Shown: positions 33,760-42,269 of the stretch, piece after piece
Numbering within the stretch: the stretch's first letter is position 1
How the letters are laid out: every line of letters starts with the position of its first letter
DNA from: an uncultured Verrucomicrobiota bacterium
GTDB taxonomy: Bacteria; Verrucomicrobiota; Verrucomicrobiia; Opitutales; Opitutaceae
Length of the DNA stretch: 64,000 bases
Direction: 5' to 3'
Assembly (NCBI GenBank): GCA_903898675.1
Contig: CAIUGM010000014.1
Location: forward strand, 186,001-250,000
The notes under the pieces: generated by a model
What the model was told of the DNA's origin: nothing
Database searches by the model: none
The model's input: only the letters and a program-made list of their open reading frames with translations
Translations under genes and position numbers: made by a program

Positions 33760-34896
33760 ATGAATACGAATGTCCAGTTACCCGTCCGCGTCGCCGTCAT
33801 TGGCGCGGGACTCATGGGCCGCGAAGTGGCCAGCGCCTTCGGGCGTTGGTTCGCCCTCCTCGACTGCCCCGTGAAGCCGGAGTTGGTCGGTGTTTGTGAC
33901 GTCAGCGCCGGCGCGCTCGATTGGTTCCGCCAAGCACCCGGGGTACGCTATTTTGAAACGGACCACCGCGCCCTGCTCGCCCATCCCGACATCGATGTCG
34001 TCTATGTCGCCGTGCCGCACCACCTCCATGAGGAGATTTATCTCGACGTGCTCCGCGCCGGCAAGGACCTGCTGGCCGAAAAACCCTTCGGGATCAACCT
34101 GGCCGCGGCGACCAAGATCCGGGACGAGGCCCAGCGCCTGCAACGATTCGTGCGCGTGTCCTCGGAATTCCCGTTTCTTCCGGCCGTCCAGCGCATCATC
34201 GCCCTCGCGCGTGCGGGCAACATCGGCCGGCCGCTCAGCGCGCGATGCGCGTTCCTGCATTGCAGTGATCTCGATCCGCAGAAGCCGGCGAACTGGAAGC
34301 GGCAGAATAAATTCTGCGGCGAGGCCGGGGTGATGAACGACCTCGGCATGCACGTGGCCCATGTCCCCTTGCGGCTGGGTTGGAACCCGACGTCGGTTTT
34401 CGCCCGGCTCCAGAAAGTTTACCTGACGCGCCCGGACGGCAAGGGCGGCCAGGTGAACTGCGACACCTGGGACAACGCCTCGCTCTTTTGCTCGGCGCAG
34501 ATCGGCGGCGAGTCGATCCCGCTGACCCTGGAAATGAAACGCCTGGCTCCCACCGAGACGAATACCTGGGAGCTGGAACTGCTGGGGACCGACAGTGGCG
34601 CCCGCTATTCGACGAAGGAACCCAAGACGCTCTGGCTCTACCACCGCGGCAAGGATCAGTGGTGGCAGAAGACCGACCTGGGTTTCGCCATGCCCTTCAA
34701 GACCATTACCGGCGGGATTTTCGAACCCGGGTTTCCTGATATCCTGATGCAGATGTGGGCCGCCTACCTGGCCGAGCGGGCCGGCCTGCTGGGCGAGCGA
34801 TTCGGCTGTGCCACCCCGGACGAGGCAGTCACCCAGCATAAGATCTGGGCGGCGGCCCTCGCTTCCCACTCCAGTCAGCGGGCAGTTGTGCCCTAA
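33760..34896 (+). CDS. Gfo/Idh/MocA-family oxidoreductase
   Basis: This 378-aa NAD(P)-dependent dehydrogenase opens with the Rossmann motif VRVAVIGAGLMGREVASAF and has the family EKP motif in DLLAEKPFGINLAAA, with a substrate-domain segment GEAGVMNDLGMHVAHVPLRLGW that contains the usual catalytic His region. It would oxidise a sugar or sugar derivative. It lies between the aldolase and the PfkB kinase, 27 bp after the former, so it may feed or drain the same deoxysugar pathway. The substrate cannot be told from sequence. Confidence 0.9.
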   Translation: MNTNVQLPVRVAVIGAGLMGREVASAFGRWFALLDCPVKPELVGVCDVSAGALDWFRQAPGVRYFETDHRALLAHPDIDVVYVAVPHHLHEEIYLDVLRAGKDLLAEKPFGINLAAATKIRDEAQRLQRFVRVSSEFPFLPAVQRIIALARAGNIGRPLSARCAFLHCSDLDPQKPANWKRQNKFCGEAGVMNDLGMHVAHVPLRLGWNPTSVFARLQKVYLTRPDGKGGQVNCDTWDNASLFCSAQIGGESIPLTLEMKRLAPTETNTWELELLGTDSGARYSTKEPKTLWLYHRGKDQWWQKTDLGFAMPFKTITGGIFEPGFPDILMQMWAAYLAERAGLLGERFGCATPDEAVTQHKIWAAALASHSSQRAVVP

Positions 34897-34988
34897 GCCA
34901 ACATGCGTGCCTTGATCATCAGTCCGTTTCATGGCGCCAAGTCCTGGCGTATCCTGTCCGAAAAGATTGGCCGTCTTCTTTCTGAATC

Positions 34989-36011
34989 ATGAGCAAGCCC
35001 CAGGGAATCATCGCGGGGGGAAATTGGATCGTCGACCACGTCAAGGTCATCGATGCCTGGCCGCCACAGGACGCCCTGGCCAACATCCTGAGCCAATCGC
35101 AAGGCAACGGTGGCTCGCCCTACAATATCCTGAAAAACCTGGCCAAGCTTGGGGCCGCCTTTCCACTTCGGGCGGTCGGCTTGGTCGGGGATGACCCGGA
35201 CGGCAGCTTCATCCTCGCCGATTGCCGCCAGCACGGCATCGATACCACGCAGCTTCGCGCCACCACCCTTGCCGCTACCAGCTACACGGATGTGATGACG
35301 GTGCGCGGCAACGGCCGGAGGACCTTTTTCCATCAACGCGGAGCCAATGCACAACTGTCGCCGGAAAACTTCCTCTTCCCGGCAAACCACGCGCGGCATC
35401 TTCACCTGGGATACGCTTTGCTGCTCGATACCCTCGACCAGATCGGCCCGGGTGGCATGCCCGCCCTGGGTGAGGTTTTGGCCCGCGCCCGCGTTCACGG
35501 GCTGAGCACATCGCTCGATTGTGTCAGTGAGAACAGCGATCGTTTCGCGACGGTCATCATCCCCGTCCTGCCGGCCGTCGATGTCCTCTTCGTCAATGAT
35601 TTCGAGGCGGAGAAACTGACCGGCCTGGCGCTCGGCCGGGGCCCCCGGCTTAACCGACCCTTGGTTGAGGAGGCCGGCCAACGGCTGATCGCCTTGGGCG
35701 TGAAGGAATGGGCCATCATCCATTTTCCGGAAGGAACCTGCGCCTGTTCCAGCCACGGCGACAGGGTATGGCGCCCGGCCCTGAACGTTCCGGAATCCCT
35801 CATTGCGGGCGCGGCCGGCGCGGGCGACGCCTTTGCCGCCGGCGTACTCTACGGCCTGCATGAAGCCTGGCCGATAAGCCGGTGCCTGTCGCTCGGGGTT
35901 TGCACGGCGGCGGCTTCTCTCCGGGAGGTTACCTGCTCGGATGGCGTACGCCCCCTGTCTGAATGCCTCCAGTTGGCGGACCAATGGGGCTTCCGCGACT
36001 TTGCCCCGTAA
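34989..36011 (+). CDS. PfkB-family carbohydrate kinase
   Basis: This 340-aa ribokinase-fold kinase has the substrate region IIAGGNWIVDHVKVIDAWP and NGGSPYNILKNLAKLGA, followed by GLVGDDPDG, and the C-terminal PfkB signature with anion hole and catalytic Asp, IAGAAGAGDAFAAGVLYGLHE. It probably phosphorylates a ketose produced by the locus isomerases. No FGGY-type RhaB or FucK kinase occurs in the window, so this is the best kinase candidate for L-rhamnulose or L-fuculose. rhaM follows 25 bp downstream. Confidence 0.92.
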   Translation: MSKPQGIIAGGNWIVDHVKVIDAWPPQDALANILSQSQGNGGSPYNILKNLAKLGAAFPLRAVGLVGDDPDGSFILADCRQHGIDTTQLRATTLAATSYTDVMTVRGNGRRTFFHQRGANAQLSPENFLFPANHARHLHLGYALLLDTLDQIGPGGMPALGEVLARARVHGLSTSLDCVSENSDRFATVIIPVLPAVDVLFVNDFEAEKLTGLALGRGPRLNRPLVEEAGQRLIALGVKEWAIIHFPEGTCACSSHGDRVWRPALNVPESLIAGAAGAGDAFAAGVLYGLHEAWPISRCLSLGVCTAAASLREVTCSDGVRPLSECLQLADQWGFRDFAP

Positions 36012-36035
36012 AATCAGCGCAGTTTATCTTAGCCA

Positions 36036-36383
36036 ATGGACCCCTCTTCCCTTGCCTCGCCGTCCAGGCGGATTCGCAAAGCTTTCGTGATGGCTGTCAA
36101 TCCCGGCCAAGCAGACGAATACGCCCGCCGCCACAATCCCATCTGGCCCGAGCTCGCGAGCGTGCTCAAGGAGCATGGCGCGCACAACTACTCCATTTTC
36201 TATCACCCGACGACCCGGCAGCTGTTCGCCTACGTTGAGGTGGAGGACGAAGCCCGCTGGGCCGCGGTGGGCCGCACTCCCGTTTGCCGGCAATGGTGGG
36301 AACATATGAGCGAGATCATGCCTTCTAACGAGGACCTGAGTCCCGCCAGCGCAAAATTAAACGAGGTTTTCTATCTCGCCTAG
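36036..36383 (+). CDS. rhaM: L-rhamnose mutarotase RhaM
   Basis: This 115-aa protein interconverts the anomers of L-rhamnose. It is strikingly close to E. coli RhaM in key stretches: [40 protein letters not shown] (with the catalytic His), [35 protein letters not shown] and LNEVFYLA. The first about 12 residues are an extra Ser/Pro-rich tail. It anchors the operon in L-rhamnose metabolism. Confidence 0.95.
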   Translation: MDPSSLASPSRRIRKAFVMAVNPGQADEYARRHNPIWPELASVLKEHGAHNYSIFYHPTTRQLFAYVEVEDEARWAAVGRTPVCRQWWEHMSEIMPSNEDLSPASAKLNEVFYLA

Positions 36384-36408
36384 GCCGCGAAACTTAACCC
36401 CAAACCCC

Positions 36409-38817
36409 ATGACCATGAATACCCCCGGCTTAATTCGACTTCTGCTCATCAGTGCTTGCCTGAACAATCTGCTCGGCGCAGCGGAGATGCAATTCACCAG
36501 CCCGGCCTCCGCTCCCACCGAACCCCTGAGCCTTTGGTATCGTCAGCCGGCCGCCCAGTGGACGGATGCGCTGCCGATCGGCAACGGCCGCATCAGCGCG
36601 ATGGTGTTCGGCGGCGTGAACCGCGAACACCTGCAACTCAACGAAGGCACCCTGTGGGCCGGCGGCCCGTACGATCCGGTGAATCCGGAGGCCAAGGCGG
36701 CGCTCCCGGAGGTTCGCCGGCTGATTTTCGCGGGGAAATTTGCCGAGGGCGCGACCCTCATCAGCGCGAAGGTCCTGGCCAAGCCGCTCAAGCAGATGCC
36801 GTATGAAACCGCGGGCGACCTGTTCCTGGATTTTCCGGCGCAGACGGCCGTGGAACAGTATCGCCGCGACCTGAACCTCGACACCGGTGTCGCCACCACC
36901 ACCTTTAAAGCCAACGGCGTGACGTTTACCCGCGAAGCGTTCAGCAGCGCGGTGGATCAGGTGATCGTCTACCACCTCACCGCCGACCAGCCGGGGCAAA
37001 TATCCTTCACCGCCGGCCTGACCACGCCCCAGCAGGCGCAGGTCACGGTTGAATCCGGTGACACGCTGGTCCTGAACGGGGTGAACGGCGCCGCCAACGG
37101 CATCGCCGGCGCGCTGACGTTCCAGGCCCGGGTAAAAATCCTTCAGGACGGCGGCCAGGCCACGGCCACGGGGCAGACGGTTAGCGTGAGCCACGCCGAC
37201 TCGGTCACCCTCGTCCTCGCCCTCGCAACCAGCTACAAGAACTATCAGGATGTCAGCGGCAATCCTGAGGCCATCGTGACGGGCCGGATCGCAGCCGCGC
37301 TAAACCCGACGCCGGCCCGGCCGGCCGCGAGCAAAGGCAACCGGTATGCGGCATTGCTGCCCGCCCATGTCGCCGATCACCAGCAATTGTTCCGCCGGGT
37401 CGCCTTCAGCCTGGGCGAATCCGCGGCGACAGACCGACCAACCGACGAGCGCATCGCGCATTTCGCCACCGGCCGGGATCCGCAGCTCGCGGTGTTGTAT
37501 TATCAATTTGGCCGCTACCTGTTGATCGCCTCTTCGCGCGCCGGCGGCCAACCGGCAACGCTGCAGGGTCTCTGGAACGATTCCATGACGCCGCCGTGGG
37601 ACAGCAAATACACCGTCAATATCAATACCGAGATGAACTACTGGCCCGCCGAAGCCGCCAATCTCGGCGAGTGCGTCGAACCGCTCCAGGCGATGATCGA
37701 GGATTTGAGCCACAGCGGCGCGCGCACCGCCCAGGTCATGTACGGCGCCCGCGGCTGGGTGGTGCACCACAACACCGACCTGTGGCGCGCGTCCGCGCCG
37801 ATTGACGGCCCGCTCTGGGGCATGTGGCCGACGGGCGGGGCGTGGTTGTGCCAGACGCTGTGGGAGCACTACCTGTTCAACCGCGACCGGGTCTATCTGC
37901 AGCAGATTTATCCGCTGCTCAAGGGCTCGGCCCTCTTTTTCATCGATACCCTCGTGGAGGATCCAGCCACGCACTACCTCGTGACGAATCCCTCGCTCTC
38001 ACCGGAAAACTCGCATACCCCCGGCCAGAACAATTGCGCCGGACCGACGATGGACATGCAGATCATCCGCGACCTGTTTGCCGAATGCGTCACGGCGGCG
38101 GAAACGCTGGGCACCGACCCGGAATTCCGGGCCCAGGTCACCGCCGCCAGGGCGCGGCTCGCGCCGTCGAAGATCGGCCAGGCCGGCCAACTGCAGGAAT
38201 GGCAGCAAGACTGGGACATGGCGGCGCCGGAGCTCCATCACCGCCACGTGTCGCATCTCTACGGGCTTTACCCGAGCGCGCAGATCGGCGTGAACACGAC
38301 GCCCGCCCTCGCCGCGGCCGCGAAGAAATCGCTGGAGATCCGCGGTGACGAGGCCACGGGCTGGGGCATGGGCTGGCGGTTGAACCTATGGGCCCGGCTG
38401 CACGAGGGCGACCACGCGTACAAAATCCTGACCCTGTTGCTCAGCCCCGCCGGCGGCGACGGCGTCCAATACGCCGCGGGTGGCGGCGGGGTTTATCCAA
38501 ACCTGTTTGACGCGCATCCGCCGTTCCAGATCGACGGCAACTTCGGCGGTGCGGCCGGCATCATGGAAATGGTGCTGCAGAGCCAGAACGACGAAATCCA
38601 ATTCCTGCCGGCACTGCCGAAGGCCTGGCCGGACGGAAACTTCAAGGGCCTGCGCGCCCGCGGCGGGTTTGAAGTGGACCTGGCCTGGCACGACGGGAAA
38701 TTGACTTCCGCCACGGTGCGCTCGGTTACCGGCCATGCCGCCCACCTGCGCTACGGAGCCGTGAAGAAGGATATCGAACTCAAGCCCGGGCAAAGCTTCC
38801 AGTGGGATGGAAAATGA
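36409..38817 (+). CDS. GH95 alpha-L-fucosidase, secreted
   Basis: This 802-aa enzyme has a signal peptide (TPGLIRLLLISACLNNLLGAA) and the full GH95 layout. The N-terminal beta-domain carries LWYRQPAAQWTDALPIGNGR and NEGTLWAGGPYDPVNPEA. The (alpha/alpha)6 domain carries GLWNDSMTPPWDSKYTVNIN, NTEMNYWPAEAANLGEC, WVVHHNTDLWRASAPIDG and the late DGNFGGAAGIMEMVLQS. GH95 removes alpha-1,2-linked L-fucose (and in some members L-galactose) from xyloglucan and related glycans. Its stop overlaps the start of the next gene (ATGA), showing tight coupling. Confidence 0.95.
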   Translation: MTMNTPGLIRLLLISACLNNLLGAAEMQFTSPASAPTEPLSLWYRQPAAQWTDALPIGNGRISAMVFGGVNREHLQLNEGTLWAGGPYDPVNPEAKAALPEVRRLIFAGKFAEGATLISAKVLAKPLKQMPYETAGDLFLDFPAQTAVEQYRRDLNLDTGVATTTFKANGVTFTREAFSSAVDQVIVYHLTADQPGQISFTAGLTTPQQAQVTVESGDTLVLNGVNGAANGIAGALTFQARVKILQDGGQATATGQTVSVSHADSVTLVLALATSYKNYQDVSGNPEAIVTGRIAAALNPTPARPAASKGNRYAALLPAHVADHQQLFRRVAFSLGESAATDRPTDERIAHFATGRDPQLAVLYYQFGRYLLIASSRAGGQPATLQGLWNDSMTPPWDSKYTVNINTEMNYWPAEAANLGECVEPLQAMIEDLSHSGARTAQVMYGARGWVVHHNTDLWRASAPIDGPLWGMWPTGGAWLCQTLWEHYLFNRDRVYLQQIYPLLKGSALFFIDTLVEDPATHYLVTNPSLSPENSHTPGQNNCAGPTMDMQIIRDLFAECVTAAETLGTDPEFRAQVTAARARLAPSKIGQAGQLQEWQQDWDMAAPELHHRHVSHLYGLYPSAQIGVNTTPALAAAAKKSLEIRGDEATGWGMGWRLNLWARLHEGDHAYKILTLLLSPAGGDGVQYAAGGGGVYPNLFDAHPPFQIDGNFGGAAGIMEMVLQSQNDEIQFLPALPKAWPDGNFKGLRARGGFEVDLAWHDGKLTSATVRSVTGHAAHLRYGAVKKDIELKPGQSFQWDGK

Positions 38818-40862
38818 AAACCGTCACCACCCTCGTCGCAGCTGCCATGTTCGCGGCCCTGGCCGCCGGCGCCGACCGGGAATATTTTGTCTCGCCCGAT
38901 GGGTCGGAGACCAATCCCGGCACTGAGCACCGGCCCTTCCGAACCCTGGCCCAGGCCCGGGATGCCGTGCGGGCGGCCATTCCCACCATGTCCGGCAATA
39001 TCATCGTGACCATCGCGGCCGGCATCTACCCGGTGGCCGACCCGCTGGTTTTTGGCCCCCAGGATTCCGCGTCCGGAGCCTACCGGATCGTGTATCGTGC
39101 CGCCCCGGGGGCGAAACCGGTTTTGACCGGGGGGATTTCCGTGACCGGCTGGCAGCCTTACAAGGACGACATCTGGCAGGCGCCATTGCATCGCGATCGG
39201 AAACTCCGCGCCCTCTACGTGAACGACCGGCGCGCGTTCATGGCCCATACCGAAACCAAGGTTCAAGCCCGGGGCGGTTGGGGCACCTTCACGGTGACCG
39301 CCGGCCAGGCGCCGTGGGCCTGGCAAAGCGGCACGGCGGCTGACGGGATCAAATACCATCTCTCGGACCTGCCCAAGATCGTGCGCAACCCAACCGACGT
39401 GGAAATCGAAAACGAAACGACCTGGAACGCCAATTTTGTCGGCGTGCGCGAGATCACCACCGACGGGAGCGACTATATCTTCAAGCTCCAGCAACCCTAC
39501 GGCGCCATCGCCCAGCAGGTGGGCTGGGCGGCCGGCCTGACGCTCGACAGCCGGCAGATCATCCATAATGCGTTTGAGCTCCTGGACCAGCCGGGTGAGT
39601 TCTATTTCGATCGCGCCGCACAGACTGTCTACTACATCCCGCGTCCCGGCGAGGACCTGCGGACGGCCACCGTCATGGTTCCGGCCACGGAAACCCTGAT
39701 CAAACTCCTGGGCCGGGCGCCGGCGCAACCCGTGCGCAACCTCACCTTCGAGGGACTGACGTTCGCCTACACCGACTACAATCTGCTGGACGTAGCCGGT
39801 TCCCATGGCGTGGCCACCCTGCAAACCGCCACGGTCTACACGGCCTTCGCCAATCCCAACTGGCACCTGGATGTTTATCGCGCCTTCGACGTCCTGCCGG
39901 GCGCCATCGAAGCCGACGCCATCGAAGGGGTGGAATTCACCCGCAACACCGTAATCCACACCGGTTGCGAGGGACTGGTGCTGGGCAACGCCATCCAGGA
40001 TACGCGCGTGGTGGGCAACGTCATCCGCGACACCGGCGGCAGCGCCATCAGCCTCGGACATCCGCAGCACGTCTATGAGAACGATCCGCCGGACTTGAAA
40101 TACCCAACCGGGGCGGGCATCGAACACGAGAAGTTCCCCGCCGGGACGGAGTCCATCCCGCGCCGCGTGCTGATTGCGAATAATTTCCTCCCTGAGGATG
40201 CCGCACTCTTCAGCGGCCACACCATCATCACGGTCTTCCTGGCCAACGCGGTGACCATTGAGCACAACTGGATTCCCAATGCGCCCTATTCCGCCATCAA
40301 CGTCGGCTGGGGCTGGTGTGATTTCGACGGTTCGCCCGTGGCGGTGAGTCCGCAATGGGGCGTCGGTTCGCGCCCGGCCGTGTTTCCCGGCCGGCCCACG
40401 ACGGTCGCCGGCAACAATCGCATTCACGCCAACCGCGTGGAGAATTCCGTCTCTGTGCTGCATGATGCCGGCGCCATCTATACCCTGGGCAACCAACCGG
40501 GCACCGTGATCGACGGCAACTATGTTCGCCGGACAGAAAAGGGCATCTACACGGATGAAGGGTCGGCCGGGATTATCTCCCATGATAATGTCGTCCAATC
40601 ACCGTATACGGCGGCGCATTGGGCGGATAATTTTGGGCGCAAGCACAACATCACCATCGACCGTTATTTCGTCACGGAGGACAAGTTCACGGTCGCCGCG
40701 CCGGATTGCGCCGTAACCAACACGGTGTTGTGTCCGGCCGGCGCATGGCCGGCCGAGGCCCGGGCCATCATCAACGCCAGCGGACTGGAGCCCGCCTGGC
40801 GCAGCATTGTTCCGGCGGATTGGAAGCCGGCGCCGGAAGGCGTGGATCCTGCCGGCAAGTGA
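38814..40862 (+). CDS. secreted right-handed beta-helix enzyme, GH141-like
   Basis: This 682-aa protein has a signal peptide (MKTVTTLVAAAMFAALAAGA) and then DREYFVSPDGSETNPGTEHR, a beta-domain (GISVTGWQPYKDDIWQAPL), and beta-helix coils (FTRNTVIHTGCEGLVLGNA, TRVVGNVIRDTGGSAISLG, VIDGNYVRRTEKGIYTDEG). The layout matches GH141-like proteins, which include a fucosidase acting on rhamnogalacturonan II. It is a paralogue in layout of the 25.6-28 kb protein but lacks the PDZ tail. Start ATG 38814 overlaps the GH95 stop. Confidence 0.8.
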   Translation: MKTVTTLVAAAMFAALAAGADREYFVSPDGSETNPGTEHRPFRTLAQARDAVRAAIPTMSGNIIVTIAAGIYPVADPLVFGPQDSASGAYRIVYRAAPGAKPVLTGGISVTGWQPYKDDIWQAPLHRDRKLRALYVNDRRAFMAHTETKVQARGGWGTFTVTAGQAPWAWQSGTAADGIKYHLSDLPKIVRNPTDVEIENETTWNANFVGVREITTDGSDYIFKLQQPYGAIAQQVGWAAGLTLDSRQIIHNAFELLDQPGEFYFDRAAQTVYYIPRPGEDLRTATVMVPATETLIKLLGRAPAQPVRNLTFEGLTFAYTDYNLLDVAGSHGVATLQTATVYTAFANPNWHLDVYRAFDVLPGAIEADAIEGVEFTRNTVIHTGCEGLVLGNAIQDTRVVGNVIRDTGGSAISLGHPQHVYENDPPDLKYPTGAGIEHEKFPAGTESIPRRVLIANNFLPEDAALFSGHTIITVFLANAVTIEHNWIPNAPYSAINVGWGWCDFDGSPVAVSPQWGVGSRPAVFPGRPTTVAGNNRIHANRVENSVSVLHDAGAIYTLGNQPGTVIDGNYVRRTEKGIYTDEGSAGIISHDNVVQSPYTAAHWADNFGRKHNITIDRYFVTEDKFTVAAPDCAVTNTVLCPAGAWPAEARAIINASGLEPAWRSIVPADWKPAPEGVDPAGK

Positions 40863-40890
40863 TCGCAAAGCCCATTGAAGCAGGCCCCGC

Positions 40891-42264
40891 ATGAAAATCG
40901 CTACCCCCGCCAAGCCGCTGCCGTTCCTTGAACGAATCAGCTATTCCTCGAGTGACGCCGCCGGCCAGCTGGTTTTCTGCGTCATCTCTTTCTACATTGC
41001 CAAATTCTACACCGATGTGGCGGGATTGCCCGCGGCGACGGCCGCGACGATCCTGCTGGTTGCGCGCATGGTGGACGCAGTGGACGCGCCGGTCTGGGGC
41101 ATCGTCTTCGACCAGACCCACAGTCGGTGGGGCCGGAGCCGGCCGTGGTTTCTTTGGCTCTGTTTTCCGTTCGCGCTCTTCGGGGTGCTGACGTTTCTGA
41201 CGCCCGATCTCAGCCCGACCGCCAAGGCGCTTTACTCCGGCGGAACCTACATGATCTGCAGCATCCTCTACACGGGCATTAACACCCCGGTCACCTCCAT
41301 CCTTTCGGCCCTCACTGCCAATCCCCGGGAGCGCGTGGTGCTGACGACTTACCGGATGTTCGGCTCCAAGGCCGGCGTGCTGCTGGTCAATGCCACGGCG
41401 TGGCCGCTGATCACGTGGCTCGGCCACGGCAACGACAAGGTCGGCTTCATGCGCGCCATGCCGATTTTTGCGACGGGATCCGTGATCCTTTACCTGATCG
41501 CCTTCCGCAACCTCAAGGAGATCGTACAGGAGAAGCCAAAGCCCCTGCGCATCCGGGAGGGATTTGGCGCCATCAAGGGGAATTGGCCGTGGATCATTAT
41601 CTTCACCAGCTGCCTCTTTTTCTGGATCGCCTTCATCGCCCGCATTTCGATGGTCCCTTATTATTTCGAATACACCTGGCACCGGAAGGACCTCGTTCCG
41701 CTGGCGAACAGCCTGGACGTCGTTTCGCTCGCGGGGATTTTCCTGTTGCCCTGGCTTTGCCGGTGGACGTCCAAGGCGAACATCTGGGCCTGGGGGCTGG
41801 CCGGATCCGTCCTGAGCCAGTTGCTGGTTTACGCCGGCGGGACGGCGCATTCGCTCCCCCTGGTTTTTGCCGGCTGGGTGGCGGGCATTCTCACCAGTGG
41901 CGTCGCCCTGGCCCTGCCGTTCTCGCTGCTGGCTGACAGCGTCGATTACGGCGAGTGGAAATCGGGCATCCGCGCGGCCGGCTTGTTGACCGCCCTCGGC
42001 GCGGCCTTTTGCGTCAAGGCGGGCAGCGGAGTCGGCGGGGCCCTGCCCTTGTGGATTTTGAGTGCGACCGGCTACGTGCCCAATGCGGAACAGTCCGCCC
42101 AGGCGCTGGAGGGGATCGCGCTGGGCTTCATCTGGATTCCTGCGCTCTTCTACGCCCTCGCGACCGTGCCGGTGTTGTTTTACCGGAAATTCGAGCTGCT
42201 GGAACCAAGGATTCACGCCGAACTGGCCGCGCGCCGTGCCGCCGGGTCCTCGTCCACTCCCTGA
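40891..42264 (+). CDS. GPH-family (MelB-type) oligosaccharide symporter
   Basis: This 457-aa 12-helix transporter belongs to the glycoside-pentoside-hexuronide:cation symporters. Signs are LERISYSSSDAAGQLVFCVI in helix 1, ARMVDAVDAPVWGIVFDQTHSRWGRSRPW (motif A with DP/GRSRPW), TANPRERVVLTTYRMFGS and ADSVDYGEWKSGIRAAGL. It lies directly before a GH31 enzyme without signal peptide, suggesting import of a small xylose- or glucose-containing oligosaccharide that is then cut in the cytoplasm. Confidence 0.92.
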   Translation: MKIATPAKPLPFLERISYSSSDAAGQLVFCVISFYIAKFYTDVAGLPAATAATILLVARMVDAVDAPVWGIVFDQTHSRWGRSRPWFLWLCFPFALFGVLTFLTPDLSPTAKALYSGGTYMICSILYTGINTPVTSILSALTANPRERVVLTTYRMFGSKAGVLLVNATAWPLITWLGHGNDKVGFMRAMPIFATGSVILYLIAFRNLKEIVQEKPKPLRIREGFGAIKGNWPWIIIFTSCLFFWIAFIARISMVPYYFEYTWHRKDLVPLANSLDVVSLAGIFLLPWLCRWTSKANIWAWGLAGSVLSQLLVYAGGTAHSLPLVFAGWVAGILTSGVALALPFSLLADSVDYGEWKSGIRAAGLLTALGAAFCVKAGSGVGGALPLWILSATGYVPNAEQSAQALEGIALGFIWIPALFYALATVPVLFYRKFELLEPRIHAELAARRAAGSSSTP

Positions 42265-42269
42265 AAAAA

